In this document: piece by piece, positions 1 through 6,977 of the stretch | How the letters are laid out: each line of letters begins with the position of its first letter | How positions within the stretch are numbered: position 1 is the first letter of the stretch | Assembly: GCA_024742935.1 (NCBI GenBank) | Contig: JANSXN010000013.1 | Location: 1 to 51,320 of the forward strand | From: Flavobacteriaceae bacterium | Lineage (GTDB): Bacteria > Bacteroidota > Bacteroidia > Flavobacteriales > Flavobacteriaceae | Reading direction: 5' to 3' | DNA length: 51,320 nucleotides | Notes under the pieces: generated by a model | The model's input: the letters and a program-made list of their open reading frames with translations, nothing else | The model's database searches: none | Told to the model about the DNA's origin: nothing | Made by a program: the position numbers and the translations under genes

Positions 1-171
1 GGCCTGATTGGCACAGCCCAAAATGACATCGTCATAGGCATCTTTTGGGATGTTTGGATTTCTTTTAACTATTTCGGCAATGACAAGTGCGGCCAAATCA
101 TCGGTGCGAACCGGTGAAAGGGTGCCTTGATAACTGCCTATGGGTGTTCTGATTCCGTCGATTATATACAT
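1..171 (-). CDS. paaJ: Thiolase, probably 3-oxoadipyl-CoA/acetyl-CoA acyltransferase (N-terminal part)
   Basis: Only the first 57 residues are in the window; the gene runs off the left edge. The N-terminus (MYIIDGIRTPIGSYQG, then TDDLAALVI and ILGCANQA) is the usual start of a type I thiolase. The catalytic Cys lies beyond the edge. In phenylacetate degradation this enzyme (PaaJ) cleaves 3-oxo-5,6-dehydrosuberyl-CoA and 3-oxoadipyl-CoA with CoA. The assignment to PaaJ rather than another thiolase rests mainly on its place downstream of paaE-I on the same strand; a generic acetyl-CoA acetyltransferase is the alternative. The ATG at 171 is the only start that fits the family. Confidence 0.8.
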   Translation of the reverse strand, partial: MYIIDGIRTPIGSYQGTLSPVRTDDLAALVIAEIVKRNPNIPKDAYDDVILGCANQA

Positions 172-245
172 ATTTCTATCTTCCGCGAAAGCGAAAGTCT
201 CGTGATTTTAAGTTCGTGTTTTAATTAATCTATTCATAAAATATT

Positions 246-1112
246 TTAATTTTGCAAAATAGCAGAAAAGGTGTCGTGTTGACTAAAATCTCCCGTTCTT
301 AATCCTTTTAAAAACCACTCTTTGCGTTGTGCAGACGTACCGTGAGTAAAGCTCTCGGGTTGCACTTGCCCTCTTACTCGTTTTTGAATGGCATCATCGC
401 CCACAGCTTGTGCGGCACTTATGGCTACTTCAATATCATTTTCAGTGAGGTAGCCTTGCACATAGTATGCCCAAAGACCCGCGTAAAAATCGGCTTGCAG
501 TTCTAAGGCAACTGAAAGTCTGTTGGCTTCTGCTTTGCTCATTTGACTTTGAAGTTGCCGCACTTTTTGAGAGGTTCCAAGTAGCGTTTGCACGTGGTGG
601 CCTATCTCATGTGCGGTTACATAAGCGATAGCAAAGTCGCCTCTTTTTGCACCAAAACGGGTATGAAGCTCATTAAAAAAAACGAGATCCATATAAGCGT
701 TTTGATCTGCAGGGCAGTAAAATGGACCCACTGCCGAAGTTGCATTTCCGCAAGCAGAGGTTACTTGGTCATTGAAAAGAATAAGTTTAGGCTCTTTGTA
801 AGTCCCCAGGTTGTTTTCTCTAAATATATGATGCCAGGCATCTTCTGTATCTGCGAGTATCGTAGCAACAAAATCACCAATTTTGACTTCTTCCGGGGTT
901 AGTTCACGATTTTGAACCTGTTGTGTTGTTTGTTGCTGTTTGGAGAATTCCTCCAAAAAGGGAGCAATAGTTTGTCCGGTTTCACCGCCAAATAGTTGCA
1001 GTAATATTACTACTATTGCTATGAGTCCACCACCGGCAACTAACTTACCTTTACCGCTCATACCCCGACGATCCTCCAGATTACCACTTTTTCTTCTGCC
1101 TTCCCATTTCAT
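246..1112 (-). CDS. YpfJ-family membrane-anchored zinc metallopeptidase
   Basis: 288 residues. A charged N-terminus (KWEGRRKSGNLEDRRG) precedes one membrane segment at about residues 24-42, then a soluble domain. The zinc motif HEIGH is at 168-172 with a downstream ALELQADFYAGLWA helix supplying the third ligand, the arrangement of the neutral zinc metallopeptidase family (COG2321, YpfJ). Cys residues (SACGN, FYCPAD) are also typical of this family. Substrate unknown. It sits between paaI and paaJ on the operon strand, although no role in phenylacetate breakdown is known, so it may be a passenger with its own promoter. Confidence 0.85.
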   Translation of the reverse strand: MKWEGRRKSGNLEDRRGMSGKGKLVAGGGLIAIVVILLQLFGGETGQTIAPFLEEFSKQQQTTQQVQNRELTPEEVKIGDFVATILADTEDAWHHIFRENNLGTYKEPKLILFNDQVTSACGNATSAVGPFYCPADQNAYMDLVFFNELHTRFGAKRGDFAIAYVTAHEIGHHVQTLLGTSQKVRQLQSQMSKAEANRLSVALELQADFYAGLWAYYVQGYLTENDIEVAISAAQAVGDDAIQKRVRGQVQPESFTHGTSAQRKEWFLKGLRTGDFSQHDTFSAILQN

Positions 1113-1158
1113 AATTTTTCACAGATTTAATGATTTATACTGATTTGATTATGGTTTT

Positions 1159-1563
1159 TTACCAATCTTTAGAAGTTCGGTAAACGACTCCTTTAAACAA
1201 AGCTACCATTTTTTCTCTTTTTTTTACCTCTATGATATGAAACCCAAGTTTGTTTTTAGTCTCTTCAATTACAGATTCCGCGGTAATGTAATCACCTTCT
1301 TCAAGCGCTTCAATATGGTTGATGGAGGTTTCTATCGAAACAGCAAACTTCCCATATGTATTGGCCGAAAACCCAAAAGCAGTATCTGCCAGCGAATAAG
1401 TAATTCCGCCATGGGCTTTATTCATGCTGTTTAGCATCTCTTTTCTAACAGTCATCCCTACTTTACATCGCCCTATTTCACATTCAAGAATCTCAATCCC
1501 CAGCCATTGGCTAAAGGGGTCGAGAGAGAGCATTTTTTTGGGTATTTTATTTCCTTTTATCAT
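1159..1563 (-). CDS. paaI: Phenylacetic acid degradation hotdog thioesterase
   Basis: 134 residues, a single hotdog-fold domain. The stretch NSMNKAHGGITYSLADTAFGF matches the PaaI thioesterase signature: conserved N and HGG in the first helix, Asp in LADTAF. PaaI hydrolyses ring-hydroxylated phenylacetyl-CoA and related dead-end thioesters, freeing CoA in the cytoplasm when the pathway stalls. Its ATG lies one base after the stop of paaH, which indicates co-translation. Length is normal for the family. Context in a paa operon makes PaaI more likely than a generic 4-hydroxybenzoyl-CoA thioesterase. Confidence 0.9.
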   Translation of the reverse strand: MIKGNKIPKKMLSLDPFSQWLGIEILECEIGRCKVGMTVRKEMLNSMNKAHGGITYSLADTAFGFSANTYGKFAVSIETSINHIEALEEGDYITAESVIEETKNKLGFHIIEVKKREKMVALFKGVVYRTSKDW

Positions 1564-1564
1564 T

Positions 1565-2716
1565 TTAAAAGATTTGACTTTCCTTTCTCATTTTTCGAAG
1601 GAGCGGGCTACATCGATACCTATCCTCACGGTATTTTTCATAAAGTGCATCCATTTTTTCAACACACCAATCAATACTCATTTCATTTGCCCAGGCGAGA
1701 AGTCCTTTTGGGTAATTTACACCTTTGGTCATCGCTAGATCAATATCTTTCGCGGAAGCGATGTTTAAAAACAAGGCGTCTGCAGCTTCGTTTATGAGCA
1801 TAACAAGAATACGTTCAAATATTTCTTTTCCTAATTTTTGGTCTCTATTGGGTTCGGGATTGGTGGCATTTTCAGCATAATTGTAATAGCCTCTTCCTGA
1901 TTTTCTGCCCAGATATCCTGCTTCGGCAAAGCGTTTCTGTGTGAATGCAGGTCTGTATCTTGGGTCGAAATAGAAGGCGGTGAAAACAGTTTCAGTTACT
2001 GTATAATTAATATCATTTCCAATAAAATCCATAAGTTTAAACGGTCCCATTCTGAAACCACCCATTTCCTCCATCGCCCAGTCAATGGTTGCAAAATCGG
2101 CTATTCCTTCTTCATAAATGCGAAGTGCTTCCCCATAAAATGGACGTGCCACCCGATTAACGATAAAGCCGGGGGTGTCTTTGGCCAGCACACCAATTTT
2201 TTTCCAATCTGCAATGGTTTGTATCACTTTATTTTTCACTTCTTCGGAAGTTTGAATTGCCGGAATAATTTCAACCAAAGGCATCAATGGCGCGGGATTG
2301 AAAAAATGAATTCCGATAAAGCGTTCCGGTTTTTTTAATGATGAGGCGAGTGAGGCTATGGAAAGTGACGAGGTGTTTGAGGCAATGATGGCTTCATCAG
2401 ATTGGTAACTTTCCAGTTCGGCAAACACTTTTTGTTTGATTTCGGCATTCTCAATGATGGCTTCGATGGTTAAATCCGCATCAGAGAGGTCTTTTAAAGA
2501 ACTTACATAACTGATGGTGTTTTCGATGCGGGATTTTTCAGTTTCCTCTATTTTCCCTTTTTCTACCAGGCGGTTCATAACTTTAGCCAAAGCAGTTTTA
2601 CTTTTGTCCAATGCTGCCTGATTGGTATCATATAATTTTACCGAACAACCGGCGGTAGCTGCTACTTGCGCGATACCGCTTCCCATTGTTCCACTTCCTA
2701 TTATTGCAATTTTCAT
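1565..2716 (-). CDS. paaH: 3-hydroxyacyl-CoA dehydrogenase (3-hydroxyadipyl-CoA dehydrogenase)
   Basis: 383 residues. The N-terminal Rossmann motif GSGTMGSGIAQ (residues 7-17) binds NAD. The HFFNPAPLMPLVEII stretch carries the catalytic His with the following substrate-binding region, and GFIVNRVARPFYGEA starts the C-terminal dimerisation domain; a second C-terminal module ends at about residue 383. PaaH oxidises 3-hydroxyadipyl-CoA to 3-oxoadipyl-CoA. It lies between paaG and paaI with a one-base gap to paaI. A short GC-rich segment near the C-terminus (NIASAKDID, DNA TTCCGCGAAAG) resembles the palindromic units scattered through this operon. Confidence 0.92.
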   Translation of the reverse strand: MKIAIIGSGTMGSGIAQVAATAGCSVKLYDTNQAALDKSKTALAKVMNRLVEKGKIEETEKSRIENTISYVSSLKDLSDADLTIEAIIENAEIKQKVFAELESYQSDEAIIASNTSSLSIASLASSLKKPERFIGIHFFNPAPLMPLVEIIPAIQTSEEVKNKVIQTIADWKKIGVLAKDTPGFIVNRVARPFYGEALRIYEEGIADFATIDWAMEEMGGFRMGPFKLMDFIGNDINYTVTETVFTAFYFDPRYRPAFTQKRFAEAGYLGRKSGRGYYNYAENATNPEPNRDQKLGKEIFERILVMLINEAADALFLNIASAKDIDLAMTKGVNYPKGLLAWANEMSIDWCVEKMDALYEKYREDRYRCSPLLRKMRKESQIF

Positions 2717-2772
2717 TTGTTCTTGTTTTGGTTTGTATCGGCGTAGTATCTTACGCCTTTACGTTTTTGTCT

Positions 2773-3552
2773 TTATTTTCCGGTAAAGTTTGGTTTTCTT
2801 TTTTCCATAAACGCATTTACGCCTTCACTGTAGTCTTTAGTTTGAGCGGCTTCGATTTGGTATTTTGACTCCAGTTTGAGTTGGTCTTCCAGATTGTTTT
2901 GCATGGAGGCATTCAAAGCTTTTTTTGTTAATGCGAGTCCGTGTGTGGGCATTTGTGAAAGTGTGAGCGCTATTTTTTCGGCTTCTTCCATAAAGATTTC
3001 TGCGGAAAACACTTTGTATATCATACCCAGTTTTTCAGCTTCTTCAGCTGAGACTTTATCCCCCAGCATCATCAAAGCCGAAGCTTTCTGAAAACCTATC
3101 AATCGCGGCAAAAAGAAGGTCCCCGCACTATCAGGAATCAACCCGATTTTACTAAACGCTTGAATAAAACTAGCATGCCCTGATGCCACAACCACATCAC
3201 AAGCCAGTGCTATATTAGCGCCGGCACCGGCAGCGACACCGTTTACGGCAGCTATAACAGGCTTCTCTATATTTCGTATTTTCAAAATAATGGGATTGTA
3301 ATGTTCGTCTAAAATAGCTTTGAACCCGGGGTTCAACTCGGGGCTGGTTACTTCTTTTAAATCCTGACCCGCACAAAAGGCTTTACCACTTCCCGTGAGG
3401 AGGATGGCTCGAACATCTTGATTTGAAGCGCAATCATCCAAAGCTTTTTGCAATGCCAGTGCCATCTCACGATTGAAGCTGTTAAAAACTTCTGGGCGGT
3501 TTAGGGTGATGATAGCGAGGTTGTTTTTTATTTGGGTTGTTATTGAGGTCAT
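2773..3552 (-). CDS. paaG: Enoyl-CoA hydratase/isomerase, 1,2-epoxyphenylacetyl-CoA isomerase
   Basis: 259 residues from the chosen ATG (MTSITTQIKNNLAIITLNRP). Crotonase-fold signs are ILLTGSGKAFCAGQDLKE (oxyanion hole) and AAVNGVAAGAGANIALACDVV. PaaG isomerises ring-1,2-epoxyphenylacetyl-CoA to the oxepin and may act again later in the pathway. The reading frame stays open up to 3636 and overlaps paaD, but that extension is a translated palindromic repeat (residues like RRFSVANLVNK), so it is not taken as protein. An ATG at 3564, four codons earlier, is also possible. Followed by paaH after 56 bases. Confidence 0.88.
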   Translation of the reverse strand: MTSITTQIKNNLAIITLNRPEVFNSFNREMALALQKALDDCASNQDVRAILLTGSGKAFCAGQDLKEVTSPELNPGFKAILDEHYNPIILKIRNIEKPVIAAVNGVAAGAGANIALACDVVVASGHASFIQAFSKIGLIPDSAGTFFLPRLIGFQKASALMMLGDKVSAEEAEKLGMIYKVFSAEIFMEEAEKIALTLSQMPTHGLALTKKALNASMQNNLEDQLKLESKYQIEAAQTKDYSEGVNAFMEKRKPNFTGK

Positions 3553-3564
3553 AAATTCTGTCAT

Positions 3565-3623
3565 TTTATTAACGAGATTAGCTACGCTGAATCTTCGATT
3601 TCCCACCTTCGTGGGAATTTGGG
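3565..3623 (-). repeat. Intergenic hairpin repeat, paaD-paaG gap
   Basis: On the plus strand a 33-base segment (3572-3604, beginning ACGAGATTAGCTACGCTG) is identical to 5447-5479. It is followed by the hairpin TTCCCAC-CTTC-GTGGGAA at 3600-3617. It fills the gap between the paaD stop and the paaG start. One of four related modules in the operon. Confidence 0.85.
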
Positions 3624-4127
3624 TTATTTTAAGCATTTAAAGTAGTCAAAAGGCTCTAAACAGTCGTTGCATTTAAACTGTGCTTTACAAGCTGTAGATC
3701 CAAACTGACTTACTAATTCTGTATTTTTTGAGCCGCATTGCGGGCACTTTACCAGTTTTTTATTTCCCAAAAGGGCTTCTTTATCTGCCGTGGCATCCAA
3801 CGGCGAGGCGATCCCGTATTTTTCCAGTGCTGCTCTGCCTTCTTCAGAAATCATATCTGTGCTCCAGGCCGGGGAAAGCACGAGTTTTACTTTGGCTTTT
3901 ATTCCCGCTTCCGCGAAAGCGGTTACTATATCATCACCAATCACATCCATCGCCGGGCAGCCGCTGTATGTGGGTATAATCTTCACCTCAACTGAACCGT
4001 CATCCAACACCTCAGCGCCATGCACAACACCCAAATCCACTATTGTCAAAACCGGGATTTCCGGATCCGGAACGGTTTTTAGGATTTTGAGTAATGTTGG
4101 GTTGATATGTGTTTTGGTTTCGTTCAA
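3624..4127 (-). CDS. paaD: Phenylacetate-CoA oxygenase maturation subunit PaaD
   Basis: 167 residues. The N-terminal half is a DUF59/MIP18 domain (VPDPEIPVLTIVDLGVV; PTYSGCPAMDVI). The C-terminal quarter has paired cysteines (CPQCGSKNTELVSQFGSTAC, then CNDC), a zinc or Fe-S site seen in PaaD (TIGR02159). PaaD is thought to help insert or protect the di-iron centre of PaaA rather than to catalyse. The start is TTG at 4127: no in-frame ATG lies upstream in a sensible place, and the first internal Met is inside the conserved core. A palindromic unit (CGCTTTCGCGGAAGCG) is embedded in frame at AFAEAG. Confidence 0.87.
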   Translation of the reverse strand: MNETKTHINPTLLKILKTVPDPEIPVLTIVDLGVVHGAEVLDDGSVEVKIIPTYSGCPAMDVIGDDIVTAFAEAGIKAKVKLVLSPAWSTDMISEEGRAALEKYGIASPLDATADKEALLGNKKLVKCPQCGSKNTELVSQFGSTACKAQFKCNDCLEPFDYFKCLK

Positions 4128-4136
4128 GATTTTATG

Positions 4137-4193
4137 TTTTTGTCGTTTGATTGACGAGACACCTCCCCAAGTCTACTTGGGGACGGGTGAGAG
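4137..4193 (-). repeat. Intergenic hairpin repeat, paaC-paaD gap
   Basis: Shares the TTGACGAGAC tail of the other modules, but its hairpin is different: CCCCAAG-TCTA-CTTGGGG at 4165-4182. It lies wholly between the paaC stop (4194) and the paaD TTG start (4127). Confidence 0.75.
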
Positions 4194-4964
4194 TTACCAT
4201 TTCATTCCGGGATAGGTGCGTTGCATGTATTGCAAATCTGCTAGAATATAGCCCATATGTTCTGTGTGCACGCCGTGTTTTCCGCCTTTGTGGAAATATT
4301 TGGTTTCGGGCACTTCGAGTGTTGCTTCGTTTAGTAATTCTGTAATTTCATTATAGTATTTTTCTTTCAGCTTGGAAACATCAACGCCAATTCCGGCTTC
4401 TGCAGCTTGTTGGTCAGCTTCGGTCATTTCGAAAAGTTCGTTAGTGTAAGACCAAAGATCATTTATAGCATTTTGGATTCGGTTGTGGCTTTCTTCGGTG
4501 CCGTCACCCAGTCGTTTTACCCAGTCGCCTGAAAAACGTTTGTGGTAACTCACTTCCTTGATTCCTTTTTTGGCTATGGCCGAAAGGGTTTCATCTTTAC
4601 TATTTTGTAATTCCTGCATTAGCAACAAGTGAAACACATCAAAGAAATACTGGCGTGTGATGACATACCCAAAATCAGTATTGGGTTGTTCCACTAAAAG
4701 CACGTTTTTGTATTCGCGTTCTAAACGTAAAAAAGCGATGTCGTCTTCGGTTTTGTCTTCGCCTGAAAGTTGGGCGACATACTGGTAATAGCTGCGCACC
4801 TGACCCAGTAAATCTAAAGACATATTGGTGATGGCGATATCAGTTTCCAGACTGGGGCCGTGACCGCAGAGTTCGCCTAGGCGTTGACCGAGGATTAGGG
4901 AGTTATCTGCGATTCCAAGGATATAATTCCCGCGAAGGCGGGAATCTTGTTGTTTAATATTCAT
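4194..4964 (-). CDS. paaC: 1,2-phenylacetyl-CoA epoxidase structural subunit PaaC
   Basis: 256 residues of ferritin-like four-helix fold, the non-catalytic partner that forms the core heterodimer with PaaA. Recognisable stretches are LILGQRLGELCGHGPSLETDIAITNMSLDLLGQ and KEVSYHKRFSGDWVKRLGDGTEES. The first residues MNIKQQDSRLRGN are not PaaC-like: they are encoded by a 20-bp palindrome (4926-4945) and the family alignment only begins at about NYILGIADNSL. The ATG at 4964 is the only available start before the conserved core, so the repeat appears to be translated as an N-terminal tail. Confidence 0.92.
   Translation of the reverse strand: MNIKQQDSRLRGNYILGIADNSLILGQRLGELCGHGPSLETDIAITNMSLDLLGQVRSYYQYVAQLSGEDKTEDDIAFLRLEREYKNVLLVEQPNTDFGYVITRQYFFDVFHLLLMQELQNSKDETLSAIAKKGIKEVSYHKRFSGDWVKRLGDGTEESHNRIQNAINDLWSYTNELFEMTEADQQAAEAGIGVDVSKLKEKYYNEITELLNEATLEVPETKYFHKGGKHGVHTEHMGYILADLQYMQRTYPGMKW
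4926..4945 (-). repeat. Palindrome embedded in the paaC N-terminus
   Basis: Perfect 8-bp arms around four bases: ATTCCCGC-GAAG-GCGGGAAT. It codes for DSRLRGN in paaC. Nearly the same palindrome, with its flank, codes for TPASAG in the neighbouring GIY-YIG gene (5352-5371), in another frame. Confidence 0.85.
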
Positions 4965-5011
4965 AATTTTATTTTTCTCTATAGATACTTTGAACTTTGG
5001 TATTTTGTATT

Positions 5012-5404
5012 CTAAATCCCAAGATTTCCTCCTATGCGGGAATATTTTGTTTTATAAATTAAATCCTCATTGTTCCAATTCATACTTATATCCATCCAAC
5101 TTGGATTCAATTCTTCAATCAATCTTATTTTCCATTGACGGTTCCACTTTTTCAATTGCTTTTCACGAACTGTTGATTCTGAAGCGTTAAAAATCTCTTC
5201 AAAATAGACTAATTTATCGCAATTGAACTTTGCTGTGAATGATTTCTTATAAAGCTTATTTTTATGTTCTTGTACTCTTGCTTCAATATCATCTGTAACG
5301 CAAATATAAAGTACTCCACTTGGTTTATTGGTCATTATATAAACGTACCATACTCCCGCGGAGGCGGGAGTCTTATTGTTTATAATTTCAAACTCACTGT
5401 TCAT
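5012..5404 (-). CDS. Small GIY-YIG endonuclease-domain protein
   Basis: 130 residues, a stand-alone GIY-YIG domain of the UPF0213/UvrC N-terminal type. The GIY half is VYIM (residues 21-24). The YIG half reads LYICVTDD with Cys35 where Gly is usual. Arg43 and Glu81 (REKQLKKWNRQWK) match the catalytic Arg and metal-binding Glu. The N-terminus (NNKTPASAGV) and C-terminus (YSRIGGNLGI) are encoded by palindromic repeats, so both ends of the gene coincide with repeat units. It interrupts paaB-paaC and has no known part in phenylacetate degradation. Activity is uncertain because of Cys35. Confidence 0.85.
   Translation of the reverse strand: MNSEFEIINNKTPASAGVWYVYIMTNKPSGVLYICVTDDIEARVQEHKNKLYKKSFTAKFNCDKLVYFEEIFNASESTVREKQLKKWNRQWKIRLIEELNPSWMDISMNWNNEDLIYKTKYSRIGGNLGI
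5024..5371 (-). mobile_element. Putative GIY-YIG/palindrome unit inserted in the paa operon
   Basis: The GIY-YIG gene is bounded by a degenerate palindrome on the left (TTTCC..GCGGGAA, 5024-5046) and a strong one on the right (ACTCCCGC-GGAG-GCGGGAGT, 5352-5371). The unit lies in what would otherwise be a short paaB-paaC gap. Interpretation as a small mobile or repeat-maintaining unit is inference; there is no transposase. Confidence 0.45.
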
Positions 5405-5434
5405 GGAAAGAGTCCTTTAATTTTTCAACTTTTC

Positions 5435-5498
5435 GTCGTTTTGATGACGAGATTAGCTACGCTGAATCTTCGATTTCCCGCCTTCGCGGGAATTGGGG
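5435..5498 (-). repeat. Intergenic hairpin repeat, downstream of paaB
   Basis: Carries the same 33-base segment as 3572-3604 (here 5447-5479) followed by the hairpin TTCCCGC-CTTC-GCGGGAA at 5475-5492. It abuts the paaB stop codon. Confidence 0.85.
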
Positions 5499-5789
5499 CT
5501 ACATATGTTTCAACTCATCCGGCAGCTCATAAAAAGTGGGATGACGATATACCTTATCTGCAGCGGGCTCAAAGAATTCGCCGTTTTCTTCGGGGTTGGA
5601 GGCGGTGATGTATTTGGATTCTACTACCCAAATGCTCACGCCTTCACTGCGACGTGTATAGACATCGCGGGCGTTTTCCAGTGCCATTTCGGCATCGGCG
5701 GCGTGCAGGCTACCGAAGTGGCGGTGTTCCAATCCGTTTTTGCTTCTTACGAAGATTTCCCAGAGGGGCCAGTTTTTCTTATCAGACAT
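5499..5789 (-). CDS. paaB: 1,2-phenylacetyl-CoA epoxidase subunit PaaB
   Basis: 96 residues, the usual PaaB length. Stretches PLWEIFVRSKNGLEHRHFGSLHAADAEMAL and NARDVYTRRSEGVSIWVV match the PaaB family, a small subunit that bridges PaaAC heterodimers. It has no catalytic residues. It stands directly downstream of paaA, separated by a 124-base gap that contains repeated words. The next gene on the strand should be paaC but is the GIY-YIG insert. Confidence 0.95.
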   Translation of the reverse strand: MSDKKNWPLWEIFVRSKNGLEHRHFGSLHAADAEMALENARDVYTRRSEGVSIWVVESKYITASNPEENGEFFEPAADKVYRHPTFYELPDELKHM

Positions 5790-5913
5790 AAGATTTTAGA
5801 TTTTAGATGTTAGACTTAAGACCGCTTTGCTTTAGGACTTATGACGCATGACTAAAATTTTTGATTCATCTTATAGTCCTACGTCCTATGTCCATTCGTC
5901 CTACGCCATTTTA
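5790..5913. repeat. paaA-paaB gap with iterated short words
   Basis: The gap is built of degenerate repeats of short words: TTTTAGAT repeated at 5793-5812, and on the right GTCCTACGTCCTATGTCC followed by TCGTCCTACG (about 5876-5904). No gene or clear terminator is seen. Confidence 0.5.
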
Positions 5914-6870
5914 TTAACTTGCTTTTGATACTTTCTTATTTTCCTGTTTTTCGGCGTAAGCCATTGCTGCATCGCGCACCCACTCGCCATTGTTCCAGGC
6001 GTTGACCCGGGCTGCAATACGCTCTTTGTTACAGGGGCCGTGACCTTTTACTACTTGCCAAAATTCGTCCCAATCGATGGGGCCAAAGTCATAATGGCCG
6101 GTTTCTTCATTCCATTTTAAATCGGGATCAGGGATGGTGATTCCTAAAATATCTGCTTGTGGAACGGTCTGGTCAATAAATTGCTGACGGAGCTCGTCGT
6201 TTGTTTTTCGCTTTAGCTTCCATTTCATGGATTGTGCGGTGTGTACAGATTCGTCGTCTGTGGGTCCCAACATCATTAATGACGGCCACCACCAGCGGTT
6301 TAATGCATCTTGTGCCATTTCTTTTTGCTCGGGCGTGCCGTTGCATAATGTGAGCATGATTTCATATCCCTGACGCTGGTGAAAACTTTCTTCCTTGCAC
6401 ACACGAACCATTGCGCGGGCATAAGGTCCAAAAGAAGTGTTACACAACGGTACCTGATTGATAATCGCAGCACCGTCAACCAACCAACCAATGGCTCCCA
6501 TATCTGCCCACGTTAATGTGGGATAATTAAAGATACTGGAGTATTTTGCTTTCCCGGTGTGGAGTTGCTCATAAAGTTCATCTCTGGAAACACCCAGGGT
6601 TTCGCAAGCGCTATACAGGTACAAACCGTGACCGGCCTCGTCCTGTACTTTGGCGAGCAATGCCACTTTTCTGCGTAAGGAAGGTGCACGGGTAATCCAG
6701 TTGCCTTCGGGTAACATGCCCACTATTTCTGAGTGCGCGTGCTGTGAGATTTGCCTAATGTGCGTTTGACGGTACTTCTCAGGCATCCAGTCTTTAGGTT
6801 CTATTTTTTCGTCGCGTGCTATTTTGGCTTCGAATATTTCTTCCAGATTTTTTATTTCTTTTTCGCTCAT
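5914..6870 (-). CDS. paaA: 1,2-phenylacetyl-CoA epoxidase catalytic subunit PaaA
   Basis: 318 residues, the di-iron oxygenase subunit that forms 1,2-epoxyphenylacetyl-CoA with O2 and electrons from PaaE. Carboxylate-bridged di-iron ligands are visible in [19 protein letters not shown] and [16 protein letters not shown] (both ExxH-type). The stretch [28 protein letters not shown] near residues 29-56 and [20 protein letters not shown] are typical of the family. Start ATG at 6870, preceded by iterated TATTAAGTATT words. First of the oxygenase subunits after the reductase paaE. Confidence 0.96.
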   Translation of the reverse strand: MSEKEIKNLEEIFEAKIARDEKIEPKDWMPEKYRQTHIRQISQHAHSEIVGMLPEGNWITRAPSLRRKVALLAKVQDEAGHGLYLYSACETLGVSRDELYEQLHTGKAKYSSIFNYPTLTWADMGAIGWLVDGAAIINQVPLCNTSFGPYARAMVRVCKEESFHQRQGYEIMLTLCNGTPEQKEMAQDALNRWWWPSLMMLGPTDDESVHTAQSMKWKLKRKTNDELRQQFIDQTVPQADILGITIPDPDLKWNEETGHYDFGPIDWDEFWQVVKGHGPCNKERIAARVNAWNNGEWVRDAAMAYAEKQENKKVSKAS

Positions 6871-6939
6871 AGCTTTACAGTATTAAGTATTGAGAACAAA
6901 GTATTAAGTAATCACCTTTGCTTTACATTCAAATTTGTC

Positions 6940-6977
6940 ATTTTATTGACAAGACACCCGCATACGCGAGTGTTTGG
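6940..6977 (-). repeat. Intergenic hairpin repeat, paaE-paaA gap
   Basis: Plus strand has TTTTATTGACAAGAC followed by the imperfect hairpin ACACCCGC-ATAC-GCGAGTGT at 6954-6973, which reaches almost to the paaE stop. Fourth member of the operon's tail-plus-hairpin family. Confidence 0.7.
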
